Positions 7,765 to 15,917 of a DNA stretch of 64,000 bases are shown one piece after another. Position numbers and translations under genes: made by a program. The DNA is from Streptomyces liliiviolaceus (GTDB lineage Bacteria > Actinomycetota > Actinomycetes > Streptomycetales > Streptomycetaceae): assembly GCF_018070025.1 (NCBI RefSeq), contig NZ_JAGPYQ010000001.1:6820001-6884000 (forward strand), in the 5' to 3' direction. Each line of letters opens with the position of its first letter. Within the stretch, counting starts at the first letter, position 1. The notes under the pieces are model-generated. The model searched no databases and had not been told where the DNA came from. It worked only from the letters and a program-made list of their open reading frames with translations.

Positions 7765-8637
7765 TCAAGCGATCTTGTTCAGTTCGGTGATCTCCTTGTC
7801 CGGGAGGACCAGGTCCGCCGCCGCGATGTTCTCGCGGAGGTGCGTGCGTGACGACGTGCCCGGGATCAGAACGATCGACGGGGAGCGCTGGAGCAGCCAG
7901 GCCAGGGCGACCTGTTGCGGTGACGCGTCCAGACGCGTGGCGACGTCCGTCAGGATCGACGACTGGAGCGGAGTGAAGCCGCCCAGCGGGAAGAACGGCG
8001 CGAACGCGATCCCCTCCGCCGCGCACCGCTCGACGAGCGCGTCGTCCTGGCGGTTGGCCAGGTTGTAGAGGTTCTGCACGGTGACGACCGGCGCGATGGC
8101 CTGCGCCTCGGTCAGCTGGGCGCCGGACACCGAGCTGACGCCCAGATGCCGGATCAGCCCCTGCTCCCGCAGCTCCGCCAGCGCCCCGAACTGCTCGCTC
8201 AGCGGCTCCTCGTCCGTGCCCTCGGCGGAGCCGACCCGCAGGTTCACCACGTCGAGCGCCTCCACGCCGAGCCGCTGGATGTTCTCGCGGACCTGGGCCT
8301 TGAGGTCCTCGGGCTCCCGCGCGAAGATCCACGCGCCGTCGTCGCCGCGTCGGGCGCCGACCTTGGTGACGATGTGCAGCTCGTCGGCGTAGGGGTGCAG
8401 GGCCTCCTTGATGATCTCGTTGACCACGTACGGCCCGTAGAAGTCGCTGGTGTCGATGTGGGTGATGCCCCGCTCGACGGCCTCCCGCAGCACCGCGACG
8501 GCCTCGTCCCGGTCCTTGGGCGGCCCGAACGCGTTGGGGCCCGCCAGCTGCATGGCCCCGTACCCCATGCGGGTGAGGGTCAGGCCGTCGGCCGGGGTGA
8601 GGGTGCCGCCGGAGAGTGTGCCGGTCGCGTCCGTCAT
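7765..8637 (-). CDS. aldo/keto reductase family oxidoreductase
   Basis: This 290-residue (beta/alpha)8 NADPH-dependent reductase matches the aldo/keto reductase family. The catalytic Asp and Tyr appear in HIDTSDFYGP and the Lys in VTKVG. The usual His of the tetrad falls in DVVNLRVG and is not His, as in several small-substrate AKR subgroups. The C-terminal IPGTSSRTHLREN is the 2'-phosphate-binding loop. Substrate unknown. The start ATG at 8637 is divergent from an XRE/MmyB regulator; this arrangement is typical of a reductase controlled by its neighbour. Confidence 0.9.
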   Translation of the reverse strand: MTDATGTLSGGTLTPADGLTLTRMGYGAMQLAGPNAFGPPKDRDEAVAVLREAVERGITHIDTSDFYGPYVVNEIIKEALHPYADELHIVTKVGARRGDDGAWIFAREPEDLKAQVRENIQRLGVEALDVVNLRVGSAEGTDEEPLSEQFGALAELREQGLIRHLGVSSVSGAQLTEAQAIAPVVTVQNLYNLANRQDDALVERCAAEGIAFAPFFPLGGFTPLQSSILTDVATRLDASPQQVALAWLLQRSPSIVLIPGTSSRTHLRENIAAADLVLPDKEITELNKIA

Positions 8638-8668
8638 GGTGTGCCTCTCGCTGTGTCGCCTTCTTCGT

Positions 8669-8696
8669 CGCTTGCTCCTCGACGCTTGCTCCTCGA
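8669..8696. repeat. 14-bp tandem duplication in the divergent promoter region
   Basis: CGCTTGCTCCTCGA occurs twice back to back (8669-8682 and 8683-8696), just upstream of the aldo/keto reductase start. It may be a regulator-binding repeat or replication slippage. Confidence 0.6.
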
Positions 8697-8744
8697 CTCT
8701 GCGCGGGGCCGGAGACGGACGGCAGTACCCCGCTGTTCCTGGGA

Positions 8745-8784
8745 GTGACAGGGACAGTCACCCGCGCCGGGGCGGAACTACGGT
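8745..8784 (+). promoter_or_regulatory. operator-like palindrome and possible leaderless -10 for the XRE regulator
   Basis: GTGAC at 8745-8749 and GTCAC at 8757-8761 form an inverted repeat with a 7-bp spacer, a usual size for XRE operators. A -10-like TACGGT at 8779-8784 ends six bases before the ATG at 8791, which would give a leaderless transcript. The GGAGGT next to the ATG is too close to serve as a normal ribosome site. Confidence 0.4.
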
Positions 8785-8790
8785 GGAGGT

Positions 8791-9702
8791 ATGAACGGCA
8801 CGAACGCCCTCGGAGAGTTCCTGCGCGCCCGCCGGGCCCTGGTCCGGCCACAGGACGCGGGTATCCGCGGCGGCGGCCTGCGGCGCGTCCCGGGCCTGCG
8901 CCGCGAGGAGGTCGCGATGCTCTCCGGCATCAGCGCCGACTACTACCTGCGCCTGGAGCAGGGCCGCGACCGCAATCCGTCGCTCCAGGTCCTCGAAGCC
9001 CTGGCCGACGTCCTGCATCTGGACGCCGACGCCACGGCACATCTGATCGGTCTGGCCCAGGTCAGGCCGTCGCAGGCGCACAGGGCGGGTTCCGCCGACG
9101 TCCGCGGACGCGGGGCCGCGCGCAGGCCCGAGACCGTGCCGCGCGACATCCTGCAGCTCATGGACGCCTGGCCGAACAACCCCGCCTACGTCGAGAACAA
9201 GTTCACCGACGTGCTGGCCTCCAACGCGCTGGCCAGGGCCCTGTCCCCGAACCACGCCCCCGGCAGCAACATCATGCGGGCCGTCCTACTCGACGAGAGC
9301 GAACGGGAGCTGCGGCGGGACTGGGACCAGCTGACCGAGGCGGGGATCGCCGCGCTGCGGGCCAATGTGGGGCCCGACGTCGACGACCCCCGTCTGGTGG
9401 AACTCGTGGGCGAGCTGTCCGTACGCAGCGAGCGCTTCCGGCAGCTGTGGGGCCGCCACGACGTGCACCCCAAGCAGTCACGTGTCCTGCGGCTGCGGCA
9501 CCCGAAGGTCGGCGACTTCGAGCTGTACGCCAGCAAGCTGGGCATCGTCGGGGCGGACGGCCTGGTTCTGAAGGTCTTCCAGGCCGCGCCGGGCAGCCGG
9601 GACGCCGAGCTTCTCGCCATATTGGGGAGCTTGGCGGCGTCCGGCGAGGCGGACCGGGACCCGGCCGGCTCCGAGAGCCGCCGGGCCGTCGAGGACCAGT
9701 GA
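8791..9702 (+). CDS. XRE-family regulator with MmyB-like ligand domain
   Basis: This 303-residue transcription factor has an N-terminal helix-turn-helix (LRREEVAMLSGISADYYLRL, residues about 35-55) followed by a C-terminal MmyB-like domain of about 180 residues that resembles PAS ligand-binding folds. Family members usually control a divergent oxidoreductase gene, as here. The phrase ISADYYLRLEQGRD is the family hallmark. The effector is unknown. It ends 25 bp before the convergent MFS gene. Confidence 0.92.
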   Translation: MNGTNALGEFLRARRALVRPQDAGIRGGGLRRVPGLRREEVAMLSGISADYYLRLEQGRDRNPSLQVLEALADVLHLDADATAHLIGLAQVRPSQAHRAGSADVRGRGAARRPETVPRDILQLMDAWPNNPAYVENKFTDVLASNALARALSPNHAPGSNIMRAVLLDESERELRRDWDQLTEAGIAALRANVGPDVDDPRLVELVGELSVRSERFRQLWGRHDVHPKQSRVLRLRHPKVGDFELYASKLGIVGADGLVLKVFQAAPGSRDAELLAILGSLAASGEADRDPAGSESRRAVEDQ

Positions 9703-9727
9703 CATCAGCCGCGTACGACCGGTGACG

Positions 9728-11215
9728 TCAGTTGCGTACAGCGGGGGCGATCGTCTCCTGGTTCGTCCGCGCCAGGTCGAGCTCCACGCCCTGGTCCGTG
9801 TCCGGGCCCTGGTCGCCGGTGGCCCGGGGCGCGCCCGCGATCCGGCGTACGTGCTGGACCGGGACGAGCAGCGCCGCGAGTGCCGCGGCCAGGAGCAGCA
9901 GTGCCAGCAGGGTGAACCCGTGGGTGTAGCCGGAGGCCTCCGGCAGACCCGAGGGCTGCAGATGGCCGGTGACCAGGACGCTGGTGACCGCGGCGCCGAT
10001 GGACCCGCCGATGGTGCGGATGTTGGCGTTCATCCCGGTCGCGGCGCCGGTCTGCTCGGCCGGGACGCTGCCGACGATGAGGTTGGCCATCGAGGCGAAC
10101 GCGAGGCCGATGCCGAGGCCGAACACGCCTGACACGACGGCCACCTGCCACTGCTCGTCGTGCCACAGGGCGAGGAATCCGCAGGCCACGGCACCGAGCG
10201 CGGCACCGGTCGTGAGCAGCTTCTTGGCTCCCACGACGGGTTCCAGCCGGCCGCTCAGGATGCCCGAGAAGAACATGGCGACCAGCATCGGCAGCAGGAG
10301 CAGTCCGGACGCGGTGACGCTCGCGCCGAACCCGTACCCGGCGGAGCTGGGCGTCTGGACGAACGCGGGCAGGAAGGACCAGATCGAGTACATGCCCGCG
10401 CCGAACAGCAGCGCGGCGGTGTTCGTGGTCCACACGGCGGGCAGCCGCATGACCTTCAGGTCGATCAGCGGCGAGCGGGAGCGCGCCTCGGCGAGCAGCC
10501 ACAGGACGAAGAGGACGACCGCGGCGGCGAAGAGTCCGATCACCCTGCCCGAGCCCCAGCCCCACTGCGTCGCCTGGCTGAGCGGCAGGAGCAGTGCCAC
10601 CAGCCACGCCGACAGCAGGATCGCGCCGAGCCAGTTCACGCGGCCCTCGGCACGCCTGGGCGACTCGGGGACGTACCGGACGGCGATGAGGACGGTCACC
10701 GCGACGACGCCGACGGGCAGCCAGAACAGCCACCGGTAGTCGAGTGCGCTCACGATGGGACCGGCCGCGACGATGCCGACACCACCGCCCGCGGCGATCA
10801 CGGCGGACAGGTTGCTGATGCTGGGGCTCACCCGGGCCGGGGCGAACTCGTCGCGGATGATGCCGAAGGACAGCGGGAAGAGCGCGCCGCCTATGCCCTG
10901 GACGACCCGGGCGACGATCAGTACCCCGATGTTCGGGGCGAGCGCGGCGATCAGGCAGCCGATCATCACCGTCACCAGGACGGCGACCAGGGTGCGCTTC
11001 TTGCCGATGAGGTCGCCGATCCGGCCGAGGATCGGTGTGAAGACCGAGGCGGACAGCAGGTACGCCGTCATCACCCAGGTCGCGGTGGACTGCGAGGTGT
11101 GCAGTTCGTGCTGGACGGTCGGCAGGGCCGGCGCGATCAGCGACTGCAGCATGGAGAAGACGCCCGCACCGGTCGCGAGGACCGCGAAGGTGAGGCGGGT
11201 GGACTTGCGGGGCAT
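9728..11215 (-). CDS. MFS drug-resistance transporter, 14-TM DHA2 type
   Basis: This 495-residue proton-coupled exporter has about 14 hydrophobic segments. The motif-A loop LGRIGDLIGKKRTLV follows the second segment and a motif-C-like glycine-rich GGGVGIVAAGPIVSAL follows later, both typical of drug/H+ antiporters of the EmrB/QacA group. ATG at 11215 has GGAGAGG upstream; the in-frame extension to 11494 is antisense-like in composition and was discarded. It is divergent from a TetR gene whose promoter holds two palindromes, so induction by the exported compound through that regulator is likely. Confidence 0.93.
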   Translation of the reverse strand: MPRKSTRLTFAVLATGAGVFSMLQSLIAPALPTVQHELHTSQSTATWVMTAYLLSASVFTPILGRIGDLIGKKRTLVAVLVTVMIGCLIAALAPNIGVLIVARVVQGIGGALFPLSFGIIRDEFAPARVSPSISNLSAVIAAGGGVGIVAAGPIVSALDYRWLFWLPVGVVAVTVLIAVRYVPESPRRAEGRVNWLGAILLSAWLVALLLPLSQATQWGWGSGRVIGLFAAAVVLFVLWLLAEARSRSPLIDLKVMRLPAVWTTNTAALLFGAGMYSIWSFLPAFVQTPSSAGYGFGASVTASGLLLLPMLVAMFFSGILSGRLEPVVGAKKLLTTGAALGAVACGFLALWHDEQWQVAVVSGVFGLGIGLAFASMANLIVGSVPAEQTGAATGMNANIRTIGGSIGAAVTSVLVTGHLQPSGLPEASGYTHGFTLLALLLLAAALAALLVPVQHVRRIAGAPRATGDQGPDTDQGVELDLARTNQETIAPAVRN

Positions 11216-11500
11216 GGAAAGCCTCTCCGAACTGGTGGCGGCCCGGGTCCTGTCGTCACGTTCGCGTCGTCCGCGCATGCCGGAGCGGCGCGGGACGCGG
11301 CGGTGGTCGTGGGACGGGCCCCCTGTTCGAGCGCGGCCGGTAGCGGCAGCCGGGAGCAGGGGAAGGTCGCGGAAGGTGTCAGGGAGTGTCTGGGGGCGGG
11401 CGGTGCGCTCGGCACGGGGCCCGGACGAGGACGGGGGTACGTCGTGCCGGTGGCGCGTGCGGCCGCACGTGTCCCCGGTGGACGCACCCCGCACTGCTAA

Positions 11501-11542
11501 AGTGGAGGTACCCCTCCACTGTAGCGGAGGCCTACCTCCGCT
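11501..11542. promoter_or_regulatory. two tandem palindromic operators for the TetR regulator
   Basis: AGTGGAGG-TACC-CCTCCACT (11501-11520) and AGCGGAGG-CCTA-CCTCCGCT (11523-11542) are perfect 8+4+8 palindromes with centres 22 bp apart, about two helical turns. They lie 30 bp before the TetR start in the MFS/TetR divergent region, the place expected for autoregulatory operators. The rest of the 356-bp gap (11216-11571) shows no gene. Confidence 0.75.
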
Positions 11543-11571
11543 TCAACCTCGTCCCGCCCGGGAGGCAGCCA

Positions 11572-12150
11572 GTGACCGCCCAGTCGTTCCCCGTCAGCGA
11601 GATCGTCGCGACCCGGCGGCCCCACCGGAAGGACGCGGCGCGCAACTACGACGCGCTGCTCACCGCCGCCCGTGAGGCCTTCGCCGAACAGGGCGCCGAA
11701 GCCTCCCTGGAGGACATCGCCCGTCGCGCGGGCGTCGGCATCGGCACGCTGTACCGCAACTTCCCCACCCGCAGACACCTCTTCGAGAGCCTGTACGCGG
11801 ACGAGGTCAACTCGCTGTGCGAGGTCGCCGACGAGGTCGCGGACCTGGAGCCGTGGGAGGCGCTGAGGGCCTGGCTGGACCGGTTCGCCGGCTACATGGT
11901 GACCAAGCGGGCCGTGCGCGAGGCCCTGAACGACGAGTCGGCGATCTTCGCCGCCTGCCGCGAGTCCATGTACGCGGCCGGCACCCCGCTGTTCGAGCGG
12001 GCCCAGCGGGCCGGGGAGGCCCGCACCGACATGACCTTCGTCGATCTGCTGCGCATGGTCGCGGGCATCACCGCGACGACCTTCGACGACGACACCCAGC
12101 GCGACCGGGTGATGTCCATCGCCCTGGACGGCGTACGCGTCACCCACTGA
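11572..12150 (+). CDS. TetR-family repressor
   Basis: This 192-residue regulator has an N-terminal helix-turn-helix (SLEDIARRAGVGIGTLYRNF, residues about 45-64), followed by a ligand-binding domain. GTG at 11572 is preceded by GGAGG with six bases spacing. The divergent MFS exporter and the two palindromes in the promoter gap suggest it represses the exporter and itself, released by an unknown ligand. Confidence 0.93.
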   Translation: MTAQSFPVSEIVATRRPHRKDAARNYDALLTAAREAFAEQGAEASLEDIARRAGVGIGTLYRNFPTRRHLFESLYADEVNSLCEVADEVADLEPWEALRAWLDRFAGYMVTKRAVREALNDESAIFAACRESMYAAGTPLFERAQRAGEARTDMTFVDLLRMVAGITATTFDDDTQRDRVMSIALDGVRVTH

Positions 12151-12277
12151 CATGCCCGCCCAGGGGCCCCGGCGGGCCCTCCTCCCTGCGGAGGATGCCT
12201 TCACGGAGGAGGCGGCCGGAAACCGTTCCTCCCCTGGCCAGAGGGGCGGCCGCGGCGATCCGTCTACCGTGGGTGGC

Positions 12278-13642
12278 ATGACCCTGATGGACTCGTTCGC
12301 CGGACGGCGCGTACCCCCGGCCGTCACGGACGCGGGTCTGGCCCTGCTCTTCACCGCGGGCGCGCTCGTCCCGCTCGTGCCGATGCCGGCGGACGTGCCC
12401 GCACTGCGCACCCCGGACGCCCTGTTCTTCGTACTCGCCCTGCTGTCCGGTCTGCCGCTGGCCGTGCACCGGCGGTTCCCCCTGCCGGTGCTGCTGGTCA
12501 TGACGGCGGCGGTGGCCGCGCTCCAGGCACGGCACTACATCCCGCACCTGTCGGGTCCGCAGGGCACCTCCATCGGACCCTCCTACATGGGAGTGGCCAC
12601 GGCCGTCCTCCTGACCGCCCGGCGGGGCGCGCCCAGGACGGCCACCCTGGTGGTGGCCGCGGTCATCCCGGCCGCGGCCGTCACGGAGGCGGTCCTCGCC
12701 CCGGACGGGCACCGCATCGCCACCCTGCTGGCGGACGCCGTGCTGCTGGTCGGGGCCTGGGCGCTCGGCCGGCTGACCAGGGCGCGCGCCGCCATCCGCG
12801 ACCAGGCGCTGCAACGGGCCGCCGCGCTGGAGCGCGCGCAGGAGGCCAACGCGCGCGCCGCCGTCATGGAGGAGCGGACCCGGATCGCCCGCGAACTGCA
12901 CGACATCGTCGCGCACAACGTCAGCCTGATGGTCGTCCAGACGATCGCCGCCGACCGGATCCAGGACCGCGACGGCGACAAGGCCCACGAGCTGCACGGC
13001 ACGATCGAGGAGACCGGCCGGGCGACCGTCACCGAACTGCGCCGACTCCTCGACGTACTGCGCACGGAGGACGAGGCGGACGCCGATCCGAGCAGGGAGC
13101 CGCCGCAGCCCACCGTGGAGGCGCTGCCCGCGCTGGTGGACGCGGTGCGCGCGGCGGGCCTCACCGTGGACTTCACCACGACCGGGACGCCCGCCGAACT
13201 GCCGGCGGGCTCGCAGCTGACCGTCTACCGCGTCGTGCAGGAGGGACTCACCAACACGCTCAAGCACGCGGGCCGCACACACGCCGAACTGACCGTCGCC
13301 TGGGAGGGCAGGCACCGGCGGCTGACCGTCCGGCTCTGCGACGACGGGCCCCGGCCGGGCGAGGGGACGCCACCGCGCCCCGCCGGCCTGCCCGACGGGC
13401 CCGGTCACGGACTGCTCGGCATGCGGGAACGCATCGGTGCCGTGGGCGGTTCGCTGCACACCGGCCCGCGTCCGGGCGGCGGCTACTGCGTGCACGCGGT
13501 CGTACCGCTGCCGCCACCGTCACCGACGCCGTCACCGGCACAGGCCGAAGCACCGGCACCGGACGATCTCTCATTCGACATCGCAGGGCACTACGAAGGG
13601 CATCCCCCGCATGCAAGCCATCCGCGTCCTGCTGGTCGATGA
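12278..13642 (+). CDS. two-component sensor histidine kinase (HisKA_3 type)
   Basis: This 454-residue NarL-partner kinase has four to five hydrophobic segments in the first 160 residues and then the phosphoacceptor helix RIARELHDIVAHNVS with His208. The ATPase domain follows, with an N-box in GLTNTLKHA and the G-box GLLGMRERIG. No extracytoplasmic sensing domain is evident. The C-terminus is a Pro/Ser-rich tail. ATG at 12278 has only a weak GGGTGG upstream. The 3' end overlaps the response regulator gene by 32 bp, so both are co-translated. Confidence 0.92.
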   Translation: MTLMDSFAGRRVPPAVTDAGLALLFTAGALVPLVPMPADVPALRTPDALFFVLALLSGLPLAVHRRFPLPVLLVMTAAVAALQARHYIPHLSGPQGTSIGPSYMGVATAVLLTARRGAPRTATLVVAAVIPAAAVTEAVLAPDGHRIATLLADAVLLVGAWALGRLTRARAAIRDQALQRAAALERAQEANARAAVMEERTRIARELHDIVAHNVSLMVVQTIAADRIQDRDGDKAHELHGTIEETGRATVTELRRLLDVLRTEDEADADPSREPPQPTVEALPALVDAVRAAGLTVDFTTTGTPAELPAGSQLTVYRVVQEGLTNTLKHAGRTHAELTVAWEGRHRRLTVRLCDDGPRPGEGTPPRPAGLPDGPGHGLLGMRERIGAVGGSLHTGPRPGGGYCVHAVVPLPPPSPTPSPAQAEAPAPDDLSFDIAGHYEGHPPHASHPRPAGR

Positions 13643-14282
13643 CCAGCCCATGATCCGGACGGGATTCCGGCTCATCCTCGAAGCGGAACCGGACATCACG
13701 GTCGTCGGCGAGGCCGCCGACGGCGTCGCCGCCGTCGAGAGCGCCCTGTCGCTGTCCCCGGACATCGTCCTGATGGACATCCGGATGCCGGTCATGGACG
13801 GCGTCGAGGCCACCCGCCGTATCGCGGAGACGGGGTCACCGAGCCGGGTGGTCATCCTGACCACGTTCGACCTGGACGCACACGTGGTGGACGCGCTGCG
13901 CGCCGGGGCCAGCGCCTTCCTCGTCAAGGACGGGCCGGCCGACTCGCTCGTCGGCGCCATCCGTACCGTGGCCGCCGGTGACGCCGTGCTCTCGCCCCGG
14001 GTCACCCACCGGCTGCTCGACCGCTTCGCCCATCTCGGCGCGCCCGCCACCCCGGACGTACCGTCGCGACTCGGCGCGCTCACCAGCCGTGAGCTCGATG
14101 TCCTGCGGGCCCTGACCCGTGGACTGTCCAACGCGGAGATCGCGCTGGAACTGGGCGTGGGAGAGACGACGGTCAAGACGCACGTCGCGCACATCCTGGA
14201 GAAGTACGGGCTCCGCGACCGGGTGCAGGCCGTCATCCTGGCGTACGACTGCGGACTGGTGGTGCCGCGCAGCCCCCGGTGA
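13611..14282 (+). CDS. NarL/LuxR-type response regulator
   Basis: This 223-residue regulator has a receiver domain with D10-D11, phosphoacceptor D56 in VLMDIRMP and the conserved Lys in FLVKD. The C-terminal LuxR helix-turn-helix begins LTSRELDVLRAL and contains SNAEIALELGVGETTVKTHV. It is the cognate partner of the overlapping kinase. Target genes are unknown; no transporter genes lie directly downstream, and a strong terminator follows the stop. Confidence 0.94.
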   Translation: MQAIRVLLVDDQPMIRTGFRLILEAEPDITVVGEAADGVAAVESALSLSPDIVLMDIRMPVMDGVEATRRIAETGSPSRVVILTTFDLDAHVVDALRAGASAFLVKDGPADSLVGAIRTVAAGDAVLSPRVTHRLLDRFAHLGAPATPDVPSRLGALTSRELDVLRALTRGLSNAEIALELGVGETTVKTHVAHILEKYGLRDRVQAVILAYDCGLVVPRSPR

Positions 14283-14301
14283 GGGGTGCGGGCAGAAGGA
14301 A

Positions 14302-14340
14302 GCCCCGGGGCGGACTCCCGTACGGGGTCCGCCCCGGGGC
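14302..14340. terminator. bidirectional terminator between response regulator and cold-shock gene
   Basis: A perfect 14-bp stem GCCCCGGGGCGGAC (14302-14315) with GTCCGCCCCGGGGC (14327-14340) has an 11-base loop. It lies between two convergent genes and can end both transcripts. Confidence 0.8.
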
Positions 14341-14363
14341 GGGGCCTGTTCAGGCTCGGTTCC

Positions 14364-14567
14364 TCAGAGGGCGCGGACCTGGTCCGCCTGCATCCCCTTG
14401 GGACCCTGGCTGGCCGTGAACTCCACCTTCTGGTTCTCCTCAAGGGAGCGGAAGCCGTGGGAGTCGATGGCCGAGTGGTGCACGAAGATGTCGTCGCCGC
14501 CCTCGTCGGGGGCGATGAAGCCGAAGCCCTTCTCCGCGTTGAACCACTTCACTGTTCCAAGCGCCAT
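14364..14567 (-). CDS. CspA-family cold-shock protein
   Basis: This 67-residue single-domain OB-fold RNA chaperone contains RNP1 (KGFGFI) and RNP2 (DIFVHHSA), with the usual start [13 protein letters not shown] at 14567 has AAGGAG seven bases upstream. The 129 bases between this start and the LCP gene stop must hold its promoter and leader; cold-shock genes often carry long structured leaders, but no specific element can be shown here. Confidence 0.97.
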   Translation of the reverse strand: MALGTVKWFNAEKGFGFIAPDEGGDDIFVHHSAIDSHGFRSLEENQKVEFTASQGPKGMQADQVRAL

Positions 14568-14696
14568 GTGATGTCTCCTTCGAGTCGGATGCTGGTGGCC
14601 AGCTGTCGAAGAAAACCGTCGAAAACGTTTCGCAGACTTCAACCACAACCACTCCGCACAACGTCCGGTGTGCCGGTTATGTTCCCGACGGGCGGG

Positions 14697-15872
14697 TCAC
14701 TTCTCCTGCGGGAGCGTCACCGGGCGGTCGTTCCTCAGCTCGGTGAACAGGGTGCGGGCGCGGCGGTCGTCCCACTGCACGGCGCTGCCCTTGGAGGTGG
14801 CGAGGGCCGGGTCGGAGACGGGCACGTTGAGCTGCCGGCCGCCGCCCGCCGTGACGCCCCGCATCGCGCGGAACAGTGTCATGAGGTCCCGCAGGCCCGT
14901 GTCCCTGTCGACCACCAGCGTGTCCAGGCCGGCGTCGAGGGTCGGGAAGGACCTGGCGGGGTTGAGGAGGGTGCCGGGGGTGACCGCCTTCTCGGCGAGG
15001 GCGGTCAGGAACTTCTGCTGGTTGCGGGTACGGCCCAGGTCGCCCTGGGCCTCCTGCTTGCGCTGCCGGACGAACGCCAGCGCCTCGGAGCCGTCCAGGG
15101 TCTGGCAGCCCTTGCGCAGATCGGCGCCCGAGTTGGGGTCCTTGACGTCCCGGTCCAGGCACATGTCCACTCCGCCGACCGCGTCCACCACGCCGACGAA
15201 GCCCGCGAAGCCGATCTCCGCGTAGTGGTCGACGTGCAGCCCGGTGTTGCTCTCCACGGCCCGTACGAGCAGGTCGGGGCCGCCGAGGGAGAACGCGGCG
15301 TTGAGCTTGTTCGGCTCGGCGCGGTAGCTGCGGCCGGTCTCCGGGCGGACGTACGCCGGGACGGTCACCCACGAGTCGCGCGGCAGGCTCAGCATGGTGG
15401 TGCCGTTGGCGCCGGTGTGCAGCAGGATCATCGAGTCCGTGCGGCGGCCCTCGGCCGAGCCGGTGCGCAGGTCCTTCCTGGCCTGCTCGGACAGGCCCGC
15501 CCGGCTGTCGGAGCCCACGATCAGGTAGTTGGTGCCCTTGCCGGCCGGCGCGCGGTCCGGGAGGGCGCCGAGGTCGACCTCCTGGTCCAGTTCGGTGTCG
15601 GCCCACACATAGGTGCCGGCGGAGGACGCGACCAGCGCGGCGAGCAGCAGGACCGTCAGCCGCACGACCCTGCGGCGCCGGGTGGGGCGGGGTCTCGGGG
15701 ACCGGCCGGTCGCGCTCCGCCGGGGCCGGCTCCCGTCGTCCGCATGCCCCTCGTGCGTACGGCCCGGGGTGGCCGGTGAGGGCATGCCGGGCAGTGGTGC
15801 CGTACGGGTCGAGGCCGGGGCGCCGTTGCCGCGCCCCGACCACGCCGCCCCGTGGCCGGTCCCGTCGTTCAT
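14697..15872 (-). CDS. LytR-CpsA-Psr (LCP) family protein
   Basis: LCP enzymes transfer undecaprenyl-linked glycopolymers to peptidoglycan outside the cell. This 391-residue protein has a cytoplasmic Arg/Pro-rich N-terminus, one membrane segment (VVRLTVLLLAALVASSAGTY, about residues 70-90) and an extracellular LCP domain. The domain has the pyrophosphate-binding residues in GSDSRAG, RRTDSMILLH and LPRDSWV, and the FVRQRKQ stretch. ATG at 15872 is preferred; a GTG at 15905 would add 11 residues. It lies 45 bp downstream of the polysaccharide synthase gene on the same strand, which suggests it anchors that polymer to the wall (inference). Confidence 0.92.
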   Translation of the reverse strand: MNDGTGHGAAWSGRGNGAPASTRTAPLPGMPSPATPGRTHEGHADDGSRPRRSATGRSPRPRPTRRRRVVRLTVLLLAALVASSAGTYVWADTELDQEVDLGALPDRAPAGKGTNYLIVGSDSRAGLSEQARKDLRTGSAEGRRTDSMILLHTGANGTTMLSLPRDSWVTVPAYVRPETGRSYRAEPNKLNAAFSLGGPDLLVRAVESNTGLHVDHYAEIGFAGFVGVVDAVGGVDMCLDRDVKDPNSGADLRKGCQTLDGSEALAFVRQRKQEAQGDLGRTRNQQKFLTALAEKAVTPGTLLNPARSFPTLDAGLDTLVVDRDTGLRDLMTLFRAMRGVTAGGGRQLNVPVSDPALATSKGSAVQWDDRRARTLFTELRNDRPVTLPQEK

Positions 15873-15917
15873 CCGCCTGTCCAGTCCTTCGACTCCTGGG
15901 GTCACCCCGTCGCGGGG

